Source: Collimonas humicola
GTDB lineage: Bacteria > Pseudomonadota > Gammaproteobacteria > Burkholderiales > Burkholderiaceae_D
Length of the DNA: 64,000 bases
Direction of reading: 5' to 3'
Assembly (NCBI RefSeq): GCF_018304945.1
Contig: NZ_JAGQEE010000002.1
Span: 62,001 to 126,000, forward strand
Shown here: positions 43,415 to 50,757 of the stretch, piece after piece
How positions within the stretch are numbered: position 1 is the stretch's first letter
Layout of the letters: every line of letters starts with the position of its first letter
The notes under the pieces: model-generated
The model's input: only the letters and a program-made list of their open reading frames with translations
The model's database searches: none
Told to the model about the DNA's origin: nothing
Program-made: the position numbers and the translations under genes

Positions 43415-44335
43415 TCAAGCCTCCAGTTCGCGACGGTAAGGAATCGAAGTCTGGGCGCCGATGCGCGCCACGCTCAAGGCGGCCGCGCGCTGGCCGAAGG
43501 CGATCGCGTCGGCTTCGCTGCGGCCTTCCGCCAGCGCGGCGACAAAACCGCCGATGAAGGTGTCGCCGGCGGCGGTAGTATCAATCGCCTTGACCGGCTG
43601 CGCGGCGAAATGCTCGGAGCCGGACGACAGCGCCGCATAGACGCCCTTCGAACCCAGCGTCACCAGCACGTTGGCGCTGCCGTTGGCGCGCAGTTTGGCG
43701 ATCGCGGCGTCGATGGCGGCGTCGTTGTCGAGGCTCGCTTCCGGCAAGCCGGCCAGCATCGCGGCTTCAATTTCATTAGGAATCAGATACTCCACCTGCG
43801 CCAGCAGATCGGCCGGCAAGACCTGGGCCGGCGCAGGTGCTGGATTAAGCACCACGGTCTTGCCCAGCTCATGCGCCAGCCTGATGGCATGGCGAATGGT
43901 CGCCAGCGGCGTTTCCAGTTGCAGCACGATGATGCGCGCCTGTTCGATCAAGTTGCGGGCGGCGTCGATATGCGCGGGGCCGAGGGCTTCATTGGCGCCG
44001 GCGGCCAGCACGATGCTGTTCTGGCCGGCGGCGTCGACCAGGATCGAGGCCACGCCGGACGCCATGCCGCTGACCGTGCTGACATGGCTGTCGTCAATGC
44101 CGTCGCTGCGCAAGGCTGCGCGCAGCTCTGCGCCAAAGGCATCGTCGCCCAGGCAGGCGATCATCGCCACCTTGACGCTGTCGGCGCTCAGACGCGCGGC
44201 AGCCACCGCCTGGTTCGCGCCCTTGCCGCCCGGGATGGTGCGGAACTGGCCGCCTGACAAGGTTTCGCCAGGATGCGGCATGCGCGGCACGCGCAACACC
44301 AGGTCCATATTGATACTGCCGATGATGACGATCAT
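43415..44335 (-). CDS. rbsK: Ribokinase (PfkB family)
   Basis: A 306-residue sugar kinase. The PfkB signature 1 region is [14 protein letters not shown] (~38). The catalytic [13 protein letters not shown] (~250, Asp as base) and [11 protein letters not shown] are typical of ribokinases. It phosphorylates ribose to ribose 5-phosphate in the cytoplasm. It is followed directly by rbsD with a one-base gap and preceded by rbsR. It fits a full import-to-phosphorylation pathway in one operon. Confidence 0.95.
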   Translation of the reverse strand: MIVIIGSINMDLVLRVPRMPHPGETLSGGQFRTIPGGKGANQAVAAARLSADSVKVAMIACLGDDAFGAELRAALRSDGIDDSHVSTVSGMASGVASILVDAAGQNSIVLAAGANEALGPAHIDAARNLIEQARIIVLQLETPLATIRHAIRLAHELGKTVVLNPAPAPAQVLPADLLAQVEYLIPNEIEAAMLAGLPEASLDNDAAIDAAIAKLRANGSANVLVTLGSKGVYAALSSGSEHFAAQPVKAIDTTAAGDTFIGGFVAALAEGRSEADAIAFGQRAAALSVARIGAQTSIPYRRELEA

Positions 44336-44400
44336 GTGTGTCTTCGAAATAAGGTTTGCAAAAAATTACCGCAGAATCTTGCTCAACGATCTTGAGCAAT

Positions 44401-45390
44401 TCAAGCCGGCACGGTCGAACCGCGCACGTGCAATTCCGGCGCGATGGTCTGCCGCTGCAAAGGCCGGTCCGGCGCGGCGATCCGGTCCAGCAGGCATTGC
44501 GCTGTAAGCTGGCCGAGCCGGCGCGTATTCTGGGCGACGCTGGTCAGGGTCGGATGGACAAACTGCGCCAGGTCGATATCGTCGAAGCCCACCACCGCCA
44601 GCGCCTGCGGCACCGCAATGCCGCGCTCCGCCGCGGCACGCAGGGCGCCGATCGCCATCAAGTCATTACAGCAGAAAATCGCGTCCGGAACCTGCGAGGC
44701 CAGCAAGCTGCGTGCCGCCAGATAGCCGCCGGCGCTGGTGAAGTCGGCATACACCAGCATATCGTCCGGCAGCGTGACGCCGGCGCCAAGCAGGGTCTGC
44801 CGCAATCCCGCAATCCGCTCGCGCGAAATATCGATGTCCGCCGGGCCGCCGATGCAGGCGATGCGGCGCCGTCCCAGGCTCAACAGATGTTGCGCCGCCA
44901 AGGCGCCGCCGGCGGCATTGTCGACCGCCACCAGGTCGATGCCCATGTTCTTGGGCGCCCGGTCCAGCAGCACGGTCGGCACCTTCATCTTGCGCAGCAG
45001 CTCGCCATCAGTCTGCGCCAGGGTCGCCACGATCAGGCCGTCGCAGCGCTTGGTCAGCAGCACGTTCAAGTAATCGCGCTGCTTGGCCGGGTCGTCGTCC
45101 GAATTGCAGAGGATGACGCTATAGCCGGCGGCGTAGCAGCTGTCTTCGATCCCGCGCGCCACTTCTGAAAAATACGGATTGGTGTTGTTCGGAATGATCA
45201 GGCCGATACTGCCGGTGGTCTTGCTGCGCAGCGAGCGCGCCAGCGCGCTCGGCACGTAAGCAAGCGCCTCAGCGGCCGCCAGCACGCGCGCACTGGCGTC
45301 GTGGCTGACCGGCCGCGTCTGGTTGAGGACGTGCGACACCGTGGTGTACGACACTCCCGCCTTGCGCGCTACATCCTTGATGGTTGCCAT
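44401..45390 (-). CDS. rbsR: LacI family ribose operon repressor
   Basis: A 329-residue LacI-type repressor. The N-terminal helix-turn-helix is ATIKDVARKAGVSYTTVSHV with the hinge YVPSALARSLRSK. The periplasmic-binding-like domain follows (IGLIIPNNTNPYFSEVARGIED). It lies inside the operon, between rbsC and rbsK. A perfect 24-bp palindrome with CAAACGTTTG at its centre is found upstream of rbsB and is the expected operator. Ribose should release it. Confidence 0.93.
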   Translation of the reverse strand: MATIKDVARKAGVSYTTVSHVLNQTRPVSHDASARVLAAAEALAYVPSALARSLRSKTTGSIGLIIPNNTNPYFSEVARGIEDSCYAAGYSVILCNSDDDPAKQRDYLNVLLTKRCDGLIVATLAQTDGELLRKMKVPTVLLDRAPKNMGIDLVAVDNAAGGALAAQHLLSLGRRRIACIGGPADIDISRERIAGLRQTLLGAGVTLPDDMLVYADFTSAGGYLAARSLLASQVPDAIFCCNDLMAIGALRAAAERGIAVPQALAVVGFDDIDLAQFVHPTLTSVAQNTRRLGQLTAQCLLDRIAAPDRPLQRQTIAPELHVRGSTVPA

Positions 45391-45433
45391 AAATAATTCT
45401 CAATGCCGGAAACGGGGGGAGCTTGGTTGCAAA

Positions 45434-46435
45434 TTAGTGTGTAGAACGTTCGCCGCGGCGGCGATAAGTATCCAGCACCACGGCAGCGACGATGACCAGG
45501 CCGGTGATGATGCGCTTCATCGGTTCGCTGACGCCGACTTGCGCCAGGCCGGCTTCCAGCACCGAGATGATCAGGACGCCGATGAAAGTGCTGATCACCG
45601 AACCGCGCCCGCCCATCAGGCTGGTGCCGCCGATCACCACGGCCGCGATCACCTGCAGTTCCATGCCAACGCCGCCATTCGGATCCGCGGCTTCCAGGCG
45701 CGACACCTGGAACAGCGCGCCGACGCCGGCCAGCAAGCCCATCAAGGCAAACACCAGCACCTTGGGAGGACGCGGATTGATGCCCGCCAGGCGCACCGCT
45801 TCTTCATTGGTGCCGATGCCGATCCAGTGGCGTCCCAGCACGGTCTTGGTCAGCACCAGATGGCCGACGATGACGATCACGATGGCCGAGATGAAGGCCG
45901 GCGACATGCCGAACAGGATAGGCGAACTGATGCCATCGACTGCGCTGCCGATGTATTCAGTGCGCGAGTTGGTGACCTGGTAAGCCAGGCCGCGCGCCAT
46001 TTCCAGCACGCCTAGCGAGACGATGAACGAAGGAATCCGCCAGCCGACCGAAATCAGCCCGGTCACCATGCCGCACAGGCTGGCCACCAGCATCGCCAGT
46101 ATCCCGGCCGTAAACAAAGGCCAGCCCCAGCGCACCATCGCCATCGACAGTACCGAGGCCGCCAGCGCCATCACCGAACCGACCGAGAGATCGATGCCGC
46201 CGATGATCAGCACGAAGGTCATGCCGACCGCCATCACGACCAGCGTCGGGATGTCGTTGGACAGCGTGGTGAAAGTGGCGGCGGTCAGGAAATTCTCGCT
46301 TAACACCGAGAACAGTGCGCACATGGCCAGCAGGGCGCCGATCAGCCCAAGATAATTCTTCAGGCCGGAAATGCTGCCGTTGAAAGAAGACAGGCGGGAA
46401 GAAAGACGAGAAGACGGACGGGAAGATGTTGTCAT
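45434..46435 (-). CDS. rbsC: Ribose ABC transporter permease
   Basis: A 333-residue membrane protein with eight to ten hydrophobic segments. It has the carbohydrate permease blocks GMTFVLIIGGIDLSVGSVMAL and GGTSLMGGRGSVISTFIGVLI. It forms the channel through which ribose released by RbsB enters, powered by RbsA. The N-terminus is Ser/Arg-rich. It starts 17 bases after the rbsA stop. Confidence 0.94.
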   Translation of the reverse strand: MTTSSRPSSRLSSRLSSFNGSISGLKNYLGLIGALLAMCALFSVLSENFLTAATFTTLSNDIPTLVVMAVGMTFVLIIGGIDLSVGSVMALAASVLSMAMVRWGWPLFTAGILAMLVASLCGMVTGLISVGWRIPSFIVSLGVLEMARGLAYQVTNSRTEYIGSAVDGISSPILFGMSPAFISAIVIVIVGHLVLTKTVLGRHWIGIGTNEEAVRLAGINPRPPKVLVFALMGLLAGVGALFQVSRLEAADPNGGVGMELQVIAAVVIGGTSLMGGRGSVISTFIGVLIISVLEAGLAQVGVSEPMKRIITGLVIVAAVVLDTYRRRGERSTH

Positions 46436-46452
46436 GATTTTCAGTATGTTGA

Positions 46453-48075
46453 TTACAGCGCAGCGGCGTGCTCAGCTTGCGCGGTGGTTGGGTCTGCCGC
46501 GGCAGCGCCGTTGTCATCGCCGTTGTTCATATAGCCGCTGAAGGCCGACGCCAGGATCGTTTCCTGGCTCCAGGCGCCGCGCTCGAAGGTATCGACCAGC
46601 TTGCCGGCGCTCATCACGGCGATGCGGTCGCAGATCAGCATCAGCTCGCGCAGGTCGCTGGAAACGATCAGCAAGCCTTTGCCCTGCCGCGACAGTTCCG
46701 CCAGCAATTTGTAGATGTCGAACTTGGCGCCGATATCGATGCCGCGGGTAGGCTCGTCGAACAGCATGATCGGACAATCGCGGTACAGCCAGCGCGCAAT
46801 CACTACCTTCTGCTGATTGCCGCCGGACAGCTCGCCGGCCGCCTGGCTGCCGTCACGCGAACGGATCCGCAGGCGCTTGATATAGTCGTCGGCAACCGCG
46901 CTTTCGGCCGGCTTGTCAAGCACCCCGAAGCGGCTCACCGATGCCAGTTTCGACAGCGTGGTGTTCAAGCCTATCGATTGCGGCAGCAGCAGGCCCTGGC
47001 TCTTGCGGTCTTCGGTGATCATGGCAATGCCGGCCGCCACCGCGTCTTTCGGCGACGAAATCCTGGCAGCCTCGGCCTGGTCGCCGATGAATACCTGGCC
47101 GTGATCGGCGCGGTCGGCGCCGAAAATCAGGCGCAGCAATTCAGTGCGGCCGGAACCGATCAAGCCCGCCACGCCCAGGATTTCACCGGCGCGCAAGTCG
47201 AAGGATGTCGGCGCCACCACGCTGCCGCGGCCAAGATCGCGCACGCGCAGCAAGGGCGCGCCTATGCTGCGATGGCCAAGATCGAGTTCGGCTTCGGCTG
47301 TGCGGCCGACCATCAGCTGCACCAGCGCGTCGGTGCTATAGCCGGCGATCGGATCGTCGCATACCAGCTGGCCGTCGCGCAGCACGGCGATGCGGTCGGC
47401 GACCCGTTTCAATTCTTCCAGCCGGTGCGAAATATAGATGATCGCCACGCCTTCCGACTGCAGTCGCGCGATCTGCTTGAACAGCAGTTCGACTTCGCGG
47501 CTGGTCAGCATGGCGGTCGGTTCGTCCAGCACCAGCAAGCGGCAGCTGCCGATCAGGTTACGCGCGATCTCGACCATCTGCTGATGGCCGACGCCGAGTT
47601 CCCCGACCAGGGTCCAGGGATCGATATCGGTCAGGCCGACCGCCGCCATCTGCTGGCGGGTAGCCTCCGCCAGCCTGGCCTTGTCGATCCAGCCGAAGCG
47701 GTGCGGCAATTGGTTCAGGAACAGGTTTTCAGCGATGCTGAGGGTGGGAATCAGGTTCAATTCCTGCATCACCATGCGGATGCCGAGCTGCTCGGCTTCC
47801 TTGCGCGAAGCCGGCTGATAGCTCTGGCCGTCCAGCAGCATGCTGCCGGTGGTGGCTTGCACCAGGCCGCAGACGATCTTCGAAAGCGTGCTCTTGCCGG
47901 CGCCGTTCTCACCGGTCAGTGCCAGGATCTGGCCGGGGCTGATGCTGATCGAGACGTCGCTCAATACCGGTTCGACATAGGTCTTGCCGATGCCGGCCAG
48001 ATGCAATAAAACAGGAGCTGCAGGAATTGCGGTGGGCACGTCAGACTGGTGCGCCGCGATGAATTCGTTGGACAT
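46453..48075 (-). CDS. rbsA: Ribose ABC transporter ATP-binding protein (two ABC domains)
   Basis: A 540-residue sugar ATPase with two fused ABC modules. The first has Walker A GENGAGKSTLSKIVCG and Walker B LLVLDEPTAML. The second has the degenerate P-loop GSGRTELLRLIFG and signature LSGGNQQKVVIARWL with LFDEPTRGIDIGAK. This pattern is usual for RbsA/MglA. Start 48075 has GGAGG five bases upstream. A TTG five codons earlier is less likely. A strong stem-loop separates it from rbsB. Confidence 0.94.
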   Translation of the reverse strand: MSNEFIAAHQSDVPTAIPAAPVLLHLAGIGKTYVEPVLSDVSISISPGQILALTGENGAGKSTLSKIVCGLVQATTGSMLLDGQSYQPASRKEAEQLGIRMVMQELNLIPTLSIAENLFLNQLPHRFGWIDKARLAEATRQQMAAVGLTDIDPWTLVGELGVGHQQMVEIARNLIGSCRLLVLDEPTAMLTSREVELLFKQIARLQSEGVAIIYISHRLEELKRVADRIAVLRDGQLVCDDPIAGYSTDALVQLMVGRTAEAELDLGHRSIGAPLLRVRDLGRGSVVAPTSFDLRAGEILGVAGLIGSGRTELLRLIFGADRADHGQVFIGDQAEAARISSPKDAVAAGIAMITEDRKSQGLLLPQSIGLNTTLSKLASVSRFGVLDKPAESAVADDYIKRLRIRSRDGSQAAGELSGGNQQKVVIARWLYRDCPIMLFDEPTRGIDIGAKFDIYKLLAELSRQGKGLLIVSSDLRELMLICDRIAVMSAGKLVDTFERGAWSQETILASAFSGYMNNGDDNGAAAADPTTAQAEHAAAL

Positions 48076-48116
48076 GCTGTCCTCCGCCAAAGGCGTTGGT
48101 AGTGCGGACAGGACCT

Positions 48117-48141
48117 GCCGCCGCGCTGGGAGCGCGGCGGC
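48117..48141 (-). other. Intercistronic stem-loop between rbsB and rbsA
   Basis: A perfect 11-bp, almost all-GC stem (GCCGCCGCGCT arm) with a three-base loop lies 44 bases after the rbsB stop and 42 before rbsA. No U tract follows. It probably protects the rbsB mRNA or attenuates read-through, giving more binding protein than transporter. Confidence 0.65.
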
Positions 48142-48184
48142 AACGCAACCGTGTGCCGCAATAAGTTACTGAGTTATTGAGCGC

Positions 48185-49141
48185 TTACTTGCTGTCTTTG
48201 GTCACCAGCGAGACTTTGGTTTCAACCGTGCCGCCCAAGGTGTTCTGGGCTTTCTTGTCGGCGATCGCCTTCAAGACGGTTTCGATCCCGAACACTGCCT
48301 GCTGCGAAGCGAACTGGTCGGCTGTGGCCAGCACGCGGCCGTCTTTCAGCATCGGCTTGATGGCGTTGATGTTGTCGTAGCCGACCACCAGCACTTTGCC
48401 GGTTTTGCCGGCGGCCTTGACTGCCGCAACTGCGCCGAGCGCCATGTTGTCATTGCCGGCCAGCAGCGCCTTGACGTCAGGATGCGCGTTCAGGATCGCT
48501 GCGGCAACCTTGTTGCCCGGATCCATTTCCCATTGACCGGATTGCACTGCAACCACGTTGGCGCCGGCAGTCTTCATGGCGTCCTGGAAGCCCAATGTGC
48601 GCTGCTGTGCGTTGAAAGTAGTCGAAACGCCTTCGATGATGGCGACCTTGTCGCCGGACTTGATCTGCTTGGCCAGGAAGTCGCCGACCAGCTTGGCGCC
48701 CAGGCGGTTATCCGGACCGACGAACGGCACAGTGATGCCTTTTTCCTTGAGCGCGGCGTCATCGAGCTTGTTGTCGATGTTCACCACGATGATGCCGGCG
48801 TCGATCGCCTTCTTGATGACGGGCACCAGCGCCTTGGAATCGGCCGGCGCGATCACCAGGCCGTTGACCTTGGAGACGATCATCTGTTCGACGATCTTGA
48901 TCTGGTTGGAGGTATCGGTTTCGTCCTTGATGCCGTTGGCGATCAGGTCGTATTGCGCGGCATGCGCCTTCTGGTGTTCCTTGGCGCCGTTTTCCATGGT
49001 GAGGAAAAATTCATTGGCCAGCGACTTCATCACCAGCGCAACCTTCGGCTTGGCGGCAGTCTGCGCCATCGCGGGCAAGGAAGGCAGGGCACAAACGAGA
49101 ATGGTGGCGGCAATCAGCTTGAGGCGGATACGGGTATTCAT
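48185..49141 (-). CDS. rbsB: Ribose ABC transporter substrate-binding protein
   Basis: A 318-residue periplasmic sugar-binding protein. A signal peptide (MNTRIRLKLIAATILVCALP, cleavage near AMA-Q) is followed by the two-lobed fold with KVALVMKSLANEFFLTMENGA and TVPFVGPDNRLGAKLVGDF. It delivers ribose to RbsAC. The start has AGGAGA seven bases upstream. It is the first gene of rbsBACRKD. The Rbs assignment comes from the operon (RbsD, RbsK). Confidence 0.92.
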   Translation of the reverse strand: MNTRIRLKLIAATILVCALPSLPAMAQTAAKPKVALVMKSLANEFFLTMENGAKEHQKAHAAQYDLIANGIKDETDTSNQIKIVEQMIVSKVNGLVIAPADSKALVPVIKKAIDAGIIVVNIDNKLDDAALKEKGITVPFVGPDNRLGAKLVGDFLAKQIKSGDKVAIIEGVSTTFNAQQRTLGFQDAMKTAGANVVAVQSGQWEMDPGNKVAAAILNAHPDVKALLAGNDNMALGAVAAVKAAGKTGKVLVVGYDNINAIKPMLKDGRVLATADQFASQQAVFGIETVLKAIADKKAQNTLGGTVETKVSLVTKDSK

Positions 49142-49228
49142 CAAAAGTCTCCTGAAGTCGTTATTAAATTTTTTACCAATAAGTCATGTCAAAAGGCACA
49201 TCCGTTCGGGCCGGCATGCCATCATTTG

Positions 49229-49252
49229 AAACGCGCAAACGTTTGCGCGTTT
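49229..49252. promoter_or_regulatory. Perfect 24-bp palindrome, likely RbsR operator
   Basis: Each half-site reads AAACGCGCAAAC towards the centre, giving CAAACGTTTG at the middle, the CG-centred core typical of LacI/RbsR operators. It lies about 90 bases before the rbsB ATG. A T run follows it on the plus strand, but no plus-strand gene precedes it, so a terminator role is unlikely. Confidence 0.8.
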
Positions 49253-49427
49253 TTTGATGATAGCACCAGAATCGGCAAAAAAAAAGGTCGAGAAATGGTC
49301 GCCGGGTACTTCTTGCTTGAGTAACAATGGAAAATGCCGAGACTGGCTTGCAAGAAAATTAACGCCTGCGCGCAACAAGGTGCGCCGCCGGAAGGCCCCG
49401 GTGCAGCACCTTCATGGGCGCAGCTGG

Positions 49428-50606
49428 TCAGGCAGACAGGAAGCGCTGCAAGCGTTGCGCGCCGTCGTCGAGGCGTTCCAGCGAACTGGCGAAACACCAG
49501 CGCACGTAACCCTCGCCTTCGGCGCCAAAGGCATTGCCCGGCGCCAGCCCGAGGCCGGCATCGCGCACCAGCTGCTTGCACAGCGCCAGGCTGTCGCTGA
49601 CGCCGTCGACGCGGAAGAACAGATACATGGCGCCCTTTGGCCGCGGCGTGGTAACGCCCGGCAAGGCATTCAGGCGCTCATAGAGGAAGTCGCGCGCCTG
49701 CCGGTAGCGGGCCACCGTATTGCCGATGATTTCGTCGCCGCGTTCGATGGCGACGATACCGGCACGCTGCACAAAACCGGGGGCGCAGGAAGTGTTGTAT
49801 TCGATCAGCTTGCCGAGATCAGGCATCAGCGCCGGCGGCGCCGCCAGCCAGCCGAGCCGCCAGCCGGTCATCAGCCAGGACTTGGAAAAACTGTTGGAGG
49901 AAATCACGCGATCATCGGCGTCGGCGATATCCAGGAAAGAAGGCGCGCAGGGATGCGCTTCGGGCTGTTCGGTGTATACCAGCCGCTCGTACACATCGTC
50001 GGCCACGATCCAGATGCCATGCCGGCGGCAATGCGCCAACACGATTTCCTGCTGCGCGCGCGGCATCACCCAGCCGGTCGGATTGTTGGGCGAATTCAGC
50101 AGTACCGCGCGCGTGCCGGGCGTCAGCGCGTCCAGCAGCTGCTGCAGGTCGAGCTCCCAGGTCTGGCCGAACTGCAAGGCCACCCGCGCTACTTCGGCGC
50201 CGAGGATTTTCGGGATTTCGCTGACGTTGGGCCACAGTGGCGTTACCGCCACCACACGGTCGCCGGGACTGATGATCAGCTGCGCCAGCACCATCAAGGC
50301 AGAAACGCCGGAAGACGTAACCGCGATCCGGCTGGCGTCTATCGGCTGGTGCAGGCTGGAGAGGTACTTGGCGATCGCCTCGCGCAAGGTCGGTATGCCG
50401 TAGTTATGGGTATAGAAGGTATCGCCGTCGTCCAGCGCCGCCTTGGCGGCATCGCGGATGAAAGCAGGCGTCACCTGGTCCGGCTCGCCGAACCAGAACG
50501 GCAGCACGTCGTCGCGGCCGATGCCGGCATTGGCCACTTCGCGGATGCGCGAAGCGCCCATTTCACGCACCAGGGCGCGGGCGACAGCAGGATGCTCCAG
50601 AGACAT
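49428..50606 (-). CDS. Pyridoxal-phosphate-dependent aminotransferase (class I/II)
   Basis: A 392-residue fold-type I aminotransferase. The PLP lysine lies in SSNSFSKSWLMTGWRLGW (~236). Other family blocks are LNSPNNPTGWVMP, IVADDVYERL and the C-terminal YVRWCFASS with the substrate Arg. Relatives act on aspartate, alanine or aromatic amino acids, and the substrate cannot be fixed here. It is a single gene between the topB terminator and the rbs promoter region. The 166 bases after its end (49262-49427) show no clear gene or terminator. Confidence 0.9.
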   Translation of the reverse strand: MSLEHPAVARALVREMGASRIREVANAGIGRDDVLPFWFGEPDQVTPAFIRDAAKAALDDGDTFYTHNYGIPTLREAIAKYLSSLHQPIDASRIAVTSSGVSALMVLAQLIISPGDRVVAVTPLWPNVSEIPKILGAEVARVALQFGQTWELDLQQLLDALTPGTRAVLLNSPNNPTGWVMPRAQQEIVLAHCRRHGIWIVADDVYERLVYTEQPEAHPCAPSFLDIADADDRVISSNSFSKSWLMTGWRLGWLAAPPALMPDLGKLIEYNTSCAPGFVQRAGIVAIERGDEIIGNTVARYRQARDFLYERLNALPGVTTPRPKGAMYLFFRVDGVSDSLALCKQLVRDAGLGLAPGNAFGAEGEGYVRWCFASSLERLDDGAQRLQRFLSA

Positions 50607-50715
50607 GACGATTTCCGGTTAACGAAGGCGAGCGACAAGTGTAGCCGAAAGCTGGGCATGCAGTGGCATGGCGCAACCGCCAAGCCAGCCGGCGGATCAC
50701 GCAGATCGGGGAAAT

Positions 50716-50740
50716 AAAAAAGCCGCTCGGTGAGCGGCTT
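50716..50740 (-). terminator. Rho-independent terminator after topB
   Basis: A 9-bp stem (AAGCCGCTC / GAGCGGCTT) with a three-base loop, followed on the minus strand by a T run, 18 bases after the topB stop. Confidence 0.88.
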
Positions 50741-50757
50741 CTGGTGCTGGTCAGCGC

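Noticed and set aside
49229-49256. rbs palindrome with following T run as a plus-strand terminator
   Set aside because: No plus-strand gene ends nearby. The CG-centred core fits a LacI-type operator better.
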